Position numbers and translations under genes: made by a program. Below are positions 25,391 through 38,100 of a stretch of 64,000 nucleotides of DNA, one piece after another. Origin of the DNA: Acanthochlamys bracteata (lineage: Eukaryota > Streptophyta > Magnoliopsida > Pandanales > Velloziaceae); contig CM034127.1 in NCBI GenBank assembly GCA_019914995.1, positions 3,844,001 through 3,908,000 of the forward strand, in the 5' to 3' direction. A model generated the notes under the pieces. The model saw nothing but the letters and a program-made list of their open reading frames with translations, was not told the DNA's origin and did no database searches. The first letter of the stretch is position 1. Every line of letters starts with the position of its first letter.

Positions 25391-28212
25391 TCAATGTCTG
25401 GATTGCTTTGACAACATTTCTGTGGTGCTACTCAATTTCCTCTTCTTTGACTGAGCAATTCGTCTATTGACATAAGCTATGTAGCCTTCTACATCAAATT
25501 TCCTTTTGCAGCCCTCATAGTTCATGTATCGTATTTTTCCAAAAACTGGCCTCTCCTTCCAGCCCTGTAAAGCAGACAAATATAACAACTCACCATCAGA
25601 GACTCGTAACCCATTAGTGCTAATTGGATAACATAATAATATGTTGATATCTACTAGACAAAAGTTCCAGAACAACCATACCAGAAGGCAACAGCAACCA
25701 ATCCCACACCAATGTGGCATCCAGTACAATGAAACATTGCAACTAAAGTAAACAAACCTGGTCATGGATGCCGCATATGGACCACATGCAGCCTGCATAG
25801 CCATTTGGATCTCTGCCATCTATGTGATACTGGTCACATTTCCAAAGTTAGAAATAAAAAGAAAGCTCGCTGACAATTGACATAAAGTCATGGAAACAAC
25901 TGGTAAAGAAAAACAAAACTATTAAGAACCCCCTACAAATGCCTAGTGCCGTACAGAAAGGGCTCTAATACTAGATACTGTATATGGAAACCAGCATTAT
26001 AACTTGCATAAGGAAATACCTTGTCATTTAGATAGAATGCTATTGAAAGAGCCTCCTCAGGTCCATTTGTCCATTCAAGTATCTTTTTAGCCCAATACAT
26101 CCTGTACAGATCTGATATTAGCACCCAATAAGTCGAAACATGTTTACACCAAAATAGCACAGCAGAGTTTAATTTAAGGAGCGCTAAAATCTTTCGAGTG
26201 TCACATAGTCTCAAGAACTAAATCAAGTTGGGAAAAAAAGAGAGCAGTCCAGAGCAATGAAGGTATTTGGTTAGACAAGATCATTCCCAGAGAAATAGCT
26301 GTTAAAAAGGTGAAGAAATGCAATTCCGTCACTTGGTTAAAATGCACGACTGAAATGGTCACCTTCATAAGTTAAAACAGTTCATATGAAATCCTTATAC
26401 AAGCCAGAGGATAAATAATATGAACAATGTCACCGTAGCAACCGCAAAGATCTGCCGTAATAGACAGTACTTCTCACCTCATGAATCCATGCATCTTTCC
26501 ACAATGAACCATCTCTAGTTGCGAGGCATTCCATAACTGAAAAGACATATTTAGCAAGATAAGGAGGATCAGGACCATCATATAAGCCCATCATAGTACA
26601 TTATCAATATCAAACTCACAGGATCATAAGTTTTTGCTTTCTCTAGTTGCTCTCTCCTGCAAAATAGTTAATTTTGCACAAAGCTTCAGATTCTGCAAAT
26701 ACACATTCTGCTACAGGAATTACATAAACAGTGTCCTTCTGCTGGTGGTTAACTTACTCACGTATAAATCTGCTCTCGTTTATCATTAGCATGATCCATC
26801 AAGGTCTTACGTGCCCACTCCCAAGCCCCTTGTAGCGAGTCATAATGTGGCTGATAGAAGCAGAAATTATCTGCTAGTTCCTTGCGAACTATAAGTTCCT
26901 CCAAGAATGCATCTACAGACTACAGAGTATTTAACCCAGTGTGAGAGAACAAGCAATTCATAAGAAAACTCTGATAGTCTAGATCAATATGTGTCTAGGC
27001 TTGCTGAAATATGCCCAATATTGCTTTTTCAAACACGAACATTTTGCAAGCCAACACACAAAGGTCACATGAACTAGTTGGTTATTCCTAATTTCTATTA
27101 CTTTCAGAGAGATACAAAAGGACCCAAAACAAACTCTACACAGATCACGGAGTATAAACTTGATTATAAGTGAGTGGATGAATCACTCCAAGAGGTTTAC
27201 CTGCTGGTGAAATTTCCTGACAGCCCTTGCCTCCAATGCACATCTCTGGCTAGAAATATGCCCAAAATGCAGGTAAGGAGAAAGCCCTGACAAACCCTTT
27301 GGCTTCAAGGGATCATTCCGATCATTCACATAGTTCTTAATTCTTTTAGTCAAAAAACCATCTTCATCCCCCTTGAGAACATCCAAAGCTGCATCTTCTC
27401 CAGGTATACACCAATCAATCTCCAGCACATCTTGTCCTTCCCTGGACGTCCCAAAGAAAGTAAATTGTCAACAAATTTCAATCACTTATTAAAAAATTCC
27501 TCCTTTTTTCCCCAAATTACCTAATTACATCAGCAATGATTGCGTCCCAATCAATATCAGGTGGATTTCGAGCAGTCAATGGCACGCAGGGTTTTGGAAT
27601 TTCAGGGAATTCAACAAGGTATTCAGGCAACAATTTATTTATCTTCGACCTCAAAGTCTTAGCACTATACTCAAGCTTCCCGGACGCCTCCCAAACTGGC
27701 ACAACATTATGCGCATCGACTTCATGAACAGCTACGTTTTCCCCTAATCTCCTCACAATCTCTTCTTTCCACGCCCTCACTTCTCTCAAAGGCGAGAAAT
27801 CGGTAACAAGAACAGAAGCACCGAGATCATTCACAAGGTTAGGAATTGTTTCCACAGCTCCACCGCGGAGAAAAAAGAACGGAATTTCAAGAGAATTGAA
27901 ACGACACTGAAGACTTTGCAGGCCACGGAGCATGAAACCAAGCTGGCGAGCGTGGGCACCGAGGAAGCGGTCCAAGAGATTGAAAGCTACAGCAAGCGGT
28001 GCAGAAGATTTAGCTGCGAGGTCTGCTGCGTGTAGCAGTGACCAGTTGTCGCGAGTTCGCTGGTCTCGAAACATCCAGTAAAGAACAGGTCCTTTAGAAG
28101 TAGGAGAAGAAGAAGGTTTTAGAATTCGAATGCGGGAAGGATGAACAAGAGAAGAAGAAGCGGCCATGGAGATTGTGGTGGTGTTGGTGAACGAAGGAGG
28201 TAACGGAGACAT
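25391..28212 (-). CDS. PHR1: Class II cyclobutane pyrimidine dimer photolyase, 8 exons
   Basis: Exons on the minus strand: 28212-27521, 27441-27201, 26919-26762, 26656-26620, 26536-26478, 26101-26020, 25829-25758, 25564-25391. The frame is kept across all GT-AG junctions, giving 504 residues from the first in-frame ATG (28212). A second ATG at 28167 (MAASSS, context CCATGGC) gives 489 residues and lines up better with the Arabidopsis start. The enzyme uses FAD and light to split UV-induced pyrimidine dimers. Class II marks are [137 protein letters not shown] and a basic tail with KKRK. Plant PHR1 transcription is usually light-regulated; no element here proves it. Head-to-head with KEULE. Confidence 0.93.
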
Positions 28213-29168
28213 TGTTGGTTTGGTGAACGGTTGGTTGGTTTCATGGTGATGCCGTGGTTCTCGAGGGAAGTTACATTGCAGTGGGTTTGGCTTCGTGGCG
28301 GAGAAGATGGACGCGTTAATCCTTCCTAAACTTAGAAATGTGATTATAATAAAGATCTCCAAACGATAAACATTAAATTAGAGATCTTAGTTTACGAGAA
28401 GGATGCTAATAAATGTAGTCAATCAAAATCAATCGGTTATTTTTATATGAATATCCACATTTTAATCAATTTAACAGAGTAACTGAAATTAGCAATAATT
28501 AATTGAGCTATATTTTAATTAATTTTATCTAATTAACTAATTAAAAAGTAATTTTGCGATTAGATTCAAAGCATTCTCATTTTACGTACATGGTTTAGAT
28601 GAAGCCCAATTGTTCCGAATACCCAGCCCAAGTAACCGTCTACGAAAATTTTTTAGTTTCTGTTAGTAGTTTTTAATAAATTAGTTCATAATTTCATATT
28701 ATTCATAGCTACCTGGCGACATCCACCACGTCAAAGAATAATCAACTCTTAAAAGAATATATAAAATAAAATAAACCAAAAAAGAAAGTATTCAGTTTTT
28801 AGAAACACAATTACAAAGCTTTTTTAGCTTAAAAGGCCGCGGATTATCTATTTACTTAGCGAACGAAGTGATCGTTGATCGCTTAACCGCTCGCAAATTG
28901 ACGGCGTGGTGGTGGTTTGGTTTCTTCTCTTCTCGAACCACCGCCGTCACCATCACTGCCGCCGTTCTCCGGTCAGCGGTCAAGCTTAGTAGCGTTCTTC
29001 TACCTTTGTTCAATTATTCTCCGTGTTTCCTTTGAATTACATGCCAGAAACTTCCATCCAGTTGCCTTGATTACGATTGATTAATAATATAGACTTGGAA
29101 TAATTCTGCTCAAGTGTTTGCTTGATTTCTAAGGAATACACAGAGAGAGGGAGAGAGAGAATTGAAGG
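28213..29168. promoter_or_regulatory. Bidirectional promoter region, photolyase / KEULE genes
   Basis: About 0.95 kb lies between divergent starts. Two AGCCCA (TGGGCT, site II-type) motifs lie at 28603-28608 and 28625-28630, and an ACGT core (TTTACGTACA) near 28583. The right side is GC-richer and probably holds the KEULE 5' UTR, including the GA tract before the ATG. Confidence 0.45.
29142..29160 (+). repeat. (GA)n tract in the KEULE 5' leader
   Basis: A GA-rich microsatellite ends nine bases before the KEULE ATG, so it is almost certainly within the 5' UTR. Confidence 0.75.
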
Positions 29169-32100
29169 ATGTCTGCTTCAGATTCTTCATCGCATGATGG
29201 AGGGGATCATAGGACTCTTCGCCAGATCACACGAAACCGTAAGTTTTCTTTCTCTCGAGTGTCTCCATTTGTATATCAGGAATTTCATTATAACATAAAT
29301 TTTTGGATTTTTTTGTTTATCTGTTTGTATATCGGAAATTTCATCTGTTTTTCTATCGGAAATTTTATCTACAGTTACGTTGTGATCATTATTATTAGAA
29401 TTGGAGCAGCGGTTGGTTATGACGAGATATATGAGAAGAAAAAAGGTTGAACTTTTGAAATTGCTTTCTGTTTTGGATTGGAAATTGCTGTATATGGACT
29501 TTCTGAGTTGGTCATAGGTGTATGTGCTTTGATATGTGAAAGGTTTGTGAATGGAATTCACTAAAAAATTTCTGTTGTTATCTATATGAAACAAGGTATA
29601 ATGCACTGAGGGTGGTAAAGCAATTGCAAGCTTGCTGCTTGGTTTTACTTTAACTGTTTCTGCAAAGCAGCTTATGAAATGGGCTTATGCACATCTTGAC
29701 TTTCAAATATTATGTAGTCATGTTTATATTTTACATGGAAAGATGAAGGTTGCAGTTGATTGATCTCTGAGGGTCCTTATATTATATCCGCATGCTAGAG
29801 AAGGGTGTGCCCCACATTATTGCTATGAGACATGCTAGTTTAGCTAATGGCATCAGTCAGATTATGCTTGCAAATAGTTGTGTTAAAAATTCTAATATAT
29901 GTTTTTTTCATATGGTCAAGTTGGTTGCTGATAAGATTCTTATGGTTGGTGTTCTCTGCTATTGTATGAAGTTCTAGGCATTACTGTTATCTATATGGTG
30001 CATTTGCTTTTTAAGTTACCCCAAAGGCTGTCGCTAGTTTTTACTCTCTACTTCCCTGCTAAATATAGTGATGTCTGAAGCCTCTCAAGGAAACTCTGAA
30101 TGTCATGTGTCGATCATTATTACTATATGTTACATTGAGCTGTTGATACTGGTCTTGTTATTACTTTTAACTGTCTCTTTTAGCTCTCCTGTAAGCTGGC
30201 TTTCTGCGATTGTTTACTTAAGAGGAATTTAATGCCATAGCTTATGCTAAACGATACTTATAAACATAAGAGCTTCTAGGACATGCTGAGCTGGTTGTAA
30301 GAGTGTTGAAGTGTGTTTTTCTATTGTCTTTTGTAGAGCATAGAGCATGGGTCTTTTTGTACACAACATGAAAAAGTATGTAAATCCCTGGATCTATGGA
30401 CCTTTATCTCTTCACCATGTCAAATATTATGTCCATTTAAAACTTTGCTGGAATTGCAGTATGCATATGCAATTCAATGTTGCAGATTTCAGTGCTTCTA
30501 ACTCTGTCAGTTGTTGCCAATCAAAGTTTTTGCTTATTTAATCTTTTATGACGTGGGTGTTGTCTACTTTTCCCAATCTGTTACTTCTTTCAGGATTGTT
30601 GTATGAAATGCTACGATCAACTAAAGCAAAAGATTCAAAGCAAACATGGAAGGTACCTGTTAAAAGTTAAAGCAATTTTTTGTTCTTTATATGTATCTTT
30701 GCAAATTAGGCCTTCTCTTTCCATTTCTGTGGTATATTGACTTCATCCATTTGACATGTGATCTTTGATCTATAGGTTCTTGTCATGGACAAGCTTACTG
30801 TCAAAATCATGTCATACTCTTGCAAGATGGCAGATATTATGGAGGAAGGGGTTTCATGTAAGTTTCAAAGATCTTGTTGTTGTTTCTGTCTTTGTTCTTT
30901 TTCTATTATTTTTTTATTTCCTGAAACCACATCCTAATTTTTCTTTCAGTGGTAGAAGATCTTAATAAACGAAGACAACCAATGCCCTCAATGGATGCTA
31001 TCTATTTTATACAACCATTGAAAGAAAAGTAAGTACCTTCTTAGTAAGAGTACCCAAATAATGAAAGACAACATCTGTTATTGACTAAAAGGTGAATGAG
31101 TAGATGACGAAATATTTATTATAATTTGAGTTAGAAATGAAGATAATGATATAGTGCATGCTTTTAAGTTTTTTATTATGCAACACTTGAAATAGTAAGT
31201 AACTGAGAGTAATATGATGGCTTTTTGCATATTTTCTTTGACATGATTCTTACTCAATTGTCAGCTTCATTAATTATATTTCTTGTTTATCGTAAACATA
31301 GAATTTTTTTTTTGGGGTTTAAAATCTTCTTTCTACAACTCATGTTATGCTAACTGTAGTAAAGCCGGTTAATTTCCACTGCTTAGATGCCAGTGCTATT
31401 AAACATGTTACTTAGGCTTGCAACAATAGTATAAATAGAGGTCAAAATTGGCATGCTTTCTGAAGGAATGTCTACATCCAGGATCTCTGGCCATCTGTGC
31501 ATATTATTACGCCTCATATGTGTTTATCCGAGCATCATTATGTTGTCATCCGATGCTTTTTCTAATGCTTAGGCCATGTGGCTTTGTATTTTTCAATCAA
31601 AAAAATGCTTTTACACAAAAAATGATCTCAGATCACATGATTTTCTTGTTCTACTTATCACTTATCTCTGGCTTTAGTTGCATTGCCTTAGTTCAGTATG
31701 GATAGTATATTTTGCTTGATGAATGTTTTCAGAAAGTATCTTGCCTCTCTTGCTTTGTTTGTCTTGTAATTGTGCACTTACAACATCCATAAAAATAACT
31801 CTGTTTCATTCATGCAAAGATGGTGGCCATCTGTAGTTCAAACTACAAATGCACCTCGAATACTACACATCATTTCATCCTTCAGACAGCTGTATTGTGC
31901 TTGTTTCAGGACTACATGTTTTTTTTTTGGATCGGAATCATTTGCTTTGCTGGATACACTGACATCTTAATTGGTTTTTGGGCGCCAGTAGAAGTTGCGT
32001 ATAAAATTATTCTCATTGGTCTAGACCTTCTTGAATTAGACTCTTTGTTGATGAAGCAAAAGCAGGTGTCCCTAATGAGAACCTTGATTCATAAAGGGAA

Positions 32101-35100
32101 ATTAGTGAACAAAAGGGGTTTCAAGTTAAGTAGATGCAATAACAGGATTGAAAATTGCTGTAGAAATAGAAGGCAAATTATTATGAACAGCCGAGCAATT
32201 GTATATATTGGATTCATAATGCAAAGTGTTCAGGTACTGATAGGAGATTCATTCATACAATCTAAGAAGCATGGCTGAAAAAGAGAGGCGTCTTGGATGT
32301 CTTATCAAATTGAAAAATGCTATTAGAAGTTGAAGGAAATTTTCATACAACTGCAAATCAACATGCTAGGCTTCGTGTTTCAGCGTATTGGACAAAACAA
32401 CAAGTATAAATGATGTGTGTAGCAAAATTGGTGTTCTGATGGATGTTCAGGTTTATTTGAAAGGATTATACTGGTTTATCGTTTTCGAGATTTTAATTTA
32501 GAAATGATGTGTAGAAAAAATAAGTTAACTGTTGGTGTGGCATTGCAATCCTTTGAGATTATGAGAAAACCTTGTCTAAGATGGTTTGTCATAACTGTAG
32601 ATGTTCCTGTTAAAAGATATCATATGTTGGAAGTACTTCAAGTCAATATGGTAGATTGACGCCTTAAAAGGCCTGAATGGAGACATTGAAGAGATATTGC
32701 CATCAACAATTTTTCTGAAGTTCTTTTTTTTGTTTCAGTAGAGCAGGACGGCGTACGGATTTGTTGCTGTTGATTTTGTAAACATTTCATTTTAAAGTAG
32801 CCTGTGGCTTTACTGCACATGCTTTTTGCTGTTGAACTAATAAATCGTTATTGAGGTTGTGGTTATTGCATGAGTAACAATTGCATAGTTGGTTCTAACC
32901 CTCTATCTTACTGCATGCAGTGTTCTTATGCTTCTATCTGATATGTCAGGGAAGCGTCCACTCTACAGGAAGTATGTTGGCAGCTCTACAGGAAGTATTC
33001 ACTACTGTAGAAAAAAGATATAGATATTCAGCATGATCGAGTTCTTAAACTTGGTTTTGTTTTTCTAGAGCATATGTATTCTTCAGTTCTCCTATATCAA
33101 GGGAGTTGGTTGCACACATCAAGAAGGACGCTAGCGTTTTACCTCGAATAGGTGCTCTAAATGAGGTTAAATTCATACGCAAATCTTATGTATAAAACCC
33201 TTTCTAGTCACTTAGTAATTGTTTTGTTAATTTTAGCAGTGCACGATAAATGGACATATACTTCTAATGGCACGCTATCTATACTTGAAAATTTTGAAGT
33301 ATATGTCTCACAATCTTACTTTTATTGAATATTGACAGATGAACTTGGAGTACTTTGCCATTGATAGTCAGGTATGCTTCTATATTTTGTGTCGACCTTG
33401 TTTTTCCTCCCTTCTTTCAACAGGTCATTCTAGTCAAGGTAGTCATTTGTTTTTTATAGTGTTAATACAATTACGATGCCTTTACCTGATACTGATTCTT
33501 GTGCTACTTGGTGTAAATGACAAAGTCGTCACCTTTCATGAATCTTGATTTAGTTTGCACTTAATGTAGGCCTTCATCACTGACCATGAGAGTGCTCTTG
33601 AGGAATTGTTTGGGGAAGATGCTGAAGCTTCTCAAAACTATAATGCCTGTATAATTTCAATGGCAACTCGTATCGCCACAGTGTTTGCTTCGTTGAGGGT
33701 ATGATCAAAATCCTGAATCTTTATTTGTGTATTTATATCTGCCAATTAGCTCTTTCGTCTTTTCTTCTTCTTTGGGGAAATTGAGTGCATAGTTTGGCAT
33801 TATCTGGAGCATATAAATGTTTCTGCTAATTCTACAAGATAAGTGTTTGCTCTAGTTTACCTTAGCTTTCGCAGCAACTTTCTGTTGTATGTTTGCAGAG
33901 GAGAATCAAGGCCAATTACTAGTTCTCCATCTCGGAGCCTGGAACTTAGATAAACGTTACTTCTCTTTATCCAATAAATGTGTTCAAGTAACTCGGTGCT
34001 ACAAAATGTAGTTGTTAATTGACCTTAAGCCCAGGACTCTTAATTAGAAGTCTTGCTTGGGCTAGAAATCTCTTGTTTTTGCCTTGGCTTGTGCTAATGT
34101 CGACTGTGATTCTGTGCTTACTCTCATAATTGTGGCTTGGTGCATGCCAAAGTTCTAAAAAAACAGAAGTGCCAGCAAATAGTCACATTCTCAACATAGG
34201 TAAGGTGACTTTTCATGTTCAATGTTGCAGTATAGAAGCAAAATGAAAGTGCATACTTACTGGTATAAGATATTTAAAGCGCATTGAGCCACTGCATTTC
34301 ACAAGATTTGCTCATGAAAATTATGCAGTGGCTTTGTTTTTAAAATTTCTAGACATTTAAGGAAACACCACTACAGAAATGCACGAGGGTTTGAGTTGGC
34401 TGGTAGCTGATGGTAAAGGTAGACAAATATGGCTTGAACCATTTTCATAGTTTTGCTGCTGTTATTTTGAAGTCAATATTACTTTTATTGATTTTATGAA
34501 TCTAGTAACTAAATGATTAATGACATGGAACTGAAATTATTCTGTGTTTTGCTCTTTGATAAAATGGTATCTTCTTGCAGGAATTTCCTATTGTGCACTA
34601 CCGTGCTGCCAAGTCATCTTTAGATGTTTCTACTCTGACCACACTACGGGATCTTATCCCCACAAAGTTAGCAGCTGCAGTTTGGAACTATATTGTAAAG
34701 TACAAGGCTTCTATTCCTGATTTTCCTCAAAGAGAAACTTGTGAGTTACTGATAGTAGATCGATCAGTGGATGAGGTAAAACTACTAGTGTCTGCTTGTA
34801 GCCAGTCATTGTACTGTTCATTCTATGGACTGAATTACTGAACGATGATTTCCTTTTTCTTATTATACTCCAGATTGCTCCTGTAATTCATGAATGGACC
34901 TATGATGCCATGTGCCATGACTTGCTAAATTTGGATGGCAACAAATACGTTTATGAGGTGATGTATTTTGTTTTTCCCCCTTCCATTTCTATCTTAGTTG
35001 TATCTTGCAACTTTGTCCTATATTTAAACATAAAGTTGGTGCGTATAGACTCCTGGGAAAACAGGAACACCACCTGAAAAGAAGGAGGTCCTTTTGGAGG

Positions 35101-38100
35101 ATCATGATTCTATCTGGCTTGAACTTCGGCACGCCCATATTGCTGATGTAAGTTAGCATGTGGTTTCCATGCTTTCTCTTGCTTGCACAGACGGTTGAAA
35201 GATAATTACTATATCTCTTAAGTCTTGCTAGGCTAGTGAAAGGTTGCACGATAAGATGACGAACTTTGTGTCCAAGAATAAAGCTGCTCAAATTCAGCAT
35301 AGCTCAAGGTAACTTTGCATCTTTGTTTCCAGATCGATATAGAAGTGCAATTCGTTGCACATTGAAGGCAAAAACCTTCAGTTACATCGCGGAGATGCTA
35401 TCATCTGTCATCTTTTGCTACCTCACTTCTCCGTTTATAGATTATTGAGTACTGATATAGTTGACAAGAAGAAGATCTGGCACCTTCATTTCTTGATTAC
35501 TAGACTTTCTCGAGCTTAACTTTCCCCTTCTCTATTGAAATATTTTCTTTTGCTATTAGAACAGTCATTACAAGTGAGATCTACTGTGTGAAATGTGAGT
35601 GTTGCATAGCAGATATATCTGAACTTTGTGAACTTGCTTAGGCATATTAAGCTTTTTGCCCTTGATTCACATGTAATTTTCGTGTTTGCTAATTGTATGG
35701 CCAATTCCTGGACTTGCCATTTGTTACATGGACATTATTGAACTAAACTTATGCAAGTACTACTACTTAGATAGTTCTTCGTTGCTGTTTGATATTTAGG
35801 AATTGGTGTTACTGTTGTTTATTTGGACCTGTTTAGATGTTCTCCTAGCATGTTCTTTCTTTGTTTTTTTTTTTTTTTTTGTATTTCCATGAAAGTAGCT
35901 GTTTTATAAAGACATTATGTATTATAGTCTTGATACACAAAAAACAAGGTGATGTTTCACCTCATGCTTGATGCCCCAGGTTTGTTGAGGCTCTTAGATG
36001 ATCAGTTTCTTGAACTGCCTATGTGCATACTGTGCTAGGCACGTGGGTATGCCCATGCTTTGTTTTAATGAAGCCGACCATCAACTTATTTTCTTCAACC
36101 CTTCATTTGCTCTGAGTTGGGCATTTACACACCTAGAGATACAAAGCTGATAGTTGTAGACAAGCTTTTAGCTGCTTTTATTCATTAAAATGTAATTTCA
36201 GAAATCCGTCTCTTGGTAACCTAAGCTTCTAGTTGATGGTGCATCAACTGCATGATGCTTTTCTGGTGTCCTTCGATGGTATCGTAGTTCTAAGCAAGTT
36301 CACTTGATAATATGTTCTTCCACTAGTTTTTTTCTCATATCCTTTGAAGTTCCCTGGAGTTTTGTGTAAGGACAATCATGATTGGACCAATTTCCACGAA
36401 ATTGGGGATTAGAAATTGTTTAGATGGTAGCGCCTGGCAGCCATTATGTATTCTAGTTCAATCTATCATTCTTATGGCTGAGGAGCTATGAATTGTGGCA
36501 GTTATTTTTCCTTAGACTTGGTTATCTATATATAGTAACAAGAACGTGTGTATGTATTTTTTTGTCTTTGCCTAGAAAATACCTATGTTTACAGTGCTAT
36601 TTACCTTAGGCATTTCACAACTTTTGTAGAATCTAGATGGCTTAGTTACTTTCTAGAATTGGATTTTTAGTGCTGAACATTTTTTGTAGAGATGGTAGCG
36701 AGCTATCGACCAGGGATCTGCAGAAGATGGTTCAAGCATTGCCCCAGTACAGTGAGCAAATTGACAAACTTTCTCTTCATGTGGAGGTAGTTTTCTTTGT
36801 ATATCATTTGGATATTATTAGGTTTTTTATCCATTTGAAACTGCTGGCTTCTTGACATGATGCATGAATTGCATTACTCAAAGTTGTTCTACACAGTTTC
36901 TGTTACACCAGATATCAGATGTTTATTGGTTGGTTTCTAATTACAATATTCAGAAGTTACTTCTCATGGAAGAATCTGTATGTGATCTTTTCCATATAAG
37001 ATTTGTAGTGAAATAGTCATGAACCCCAAGAAGACACGAACAACATTCCATAGATTATAGGTTGTGTCTTCGTCATTCTTGGAATGGTCCTTTTTGAATA
37101 GTGAACGGTGAAGGCCGTTGTTTATTTTGCAAGTTGTTGGCATTTTTATCCTAAAATTTAATGAACAGATTGCAGGGAAAATCAACAAAATAATTAAGGA
37201 AACAGGACTTAAGGAGATTGGACAGTTGGAGCAGGATCTCGTCTTTGGGGATGCAGGGACGAAAGAAGTGATCCATTTCCTTAGAGCGAATCAGGTAACA
37301 TAAAGACATCTGACTGAGGGTAGATGCTGAACTTGCAAGAGTTTATGTCAGCAGTTGCTGATGGTGAAATGAAATTCCATTGAACGCAGGATGTACCTGC
37401 AGAAAATAGGTTGCGGCTACTGATGATCTATGCAGGTGTCTATCCGGATAAGTTTACTGGTGATAAAAGTGTAAAATTGATGCAGGTTTGTTATGAGTGT
37501 ATCTTATTTGATATATCCATATTCCTTTAGCAGATCTTATAGCTTGTTGCCTTGCCTGTGTACTATTTTATTATCTGCATAAATATTTTATTGAATACAT
37601 CTTGATCTTTTCCTGGTGGAAATAAGTCAGTTTGGATTTTAAATCTCATGGAATAACTTAGTGTGGATTTTTTTTGTGGAATTATTGGATTATATTCTTT
37701 GAAATGACGCCTTCTACGAATTTATTTTTTCCTTTTATGGAATTATGTACTAGTAATAGGTTTGACTGTGAAAATGAAAGATTTGTTTCATCCTTTTTTT
37801 TTGTTTTTGATGATGTTGGAGCTGCCGTTTTTTAGAATTGATGCACATATGATGATTATGTGACGGGCATCCCTTCTTGGGGAAGGGAAATTTGTAATCA
37901 TGTACTTTAGTGTGGGCTGCTTTTCTGTTATAGATTTGCTGAGGCACACACTTTCACCTTATTGGGCTGATAGTGTTGCAATCCTGGTCATGGTAGTCAT
38001 TGAGCATATTTGTTCAAGCCTTATGTCAGTGTTCACACTCAATAGGATATCACAACGCATGTAGTGCATGACATGTGGAGAAGTATAGGGCTGTGCTCGT

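Noticed and set aside
28213-28362. Longer photolyase N-terminus starting at 28362
   Set aside because: The codon there is TTG, not ATG; the first in-frame ATG is at 28212.
31820-32278. 152-codon open frame inside KEULE intron 4
   Set aside because: Lies entirely within a well-defined intron, has no recognisable domain and an ordinary AT-rich codon mix; probably chance.
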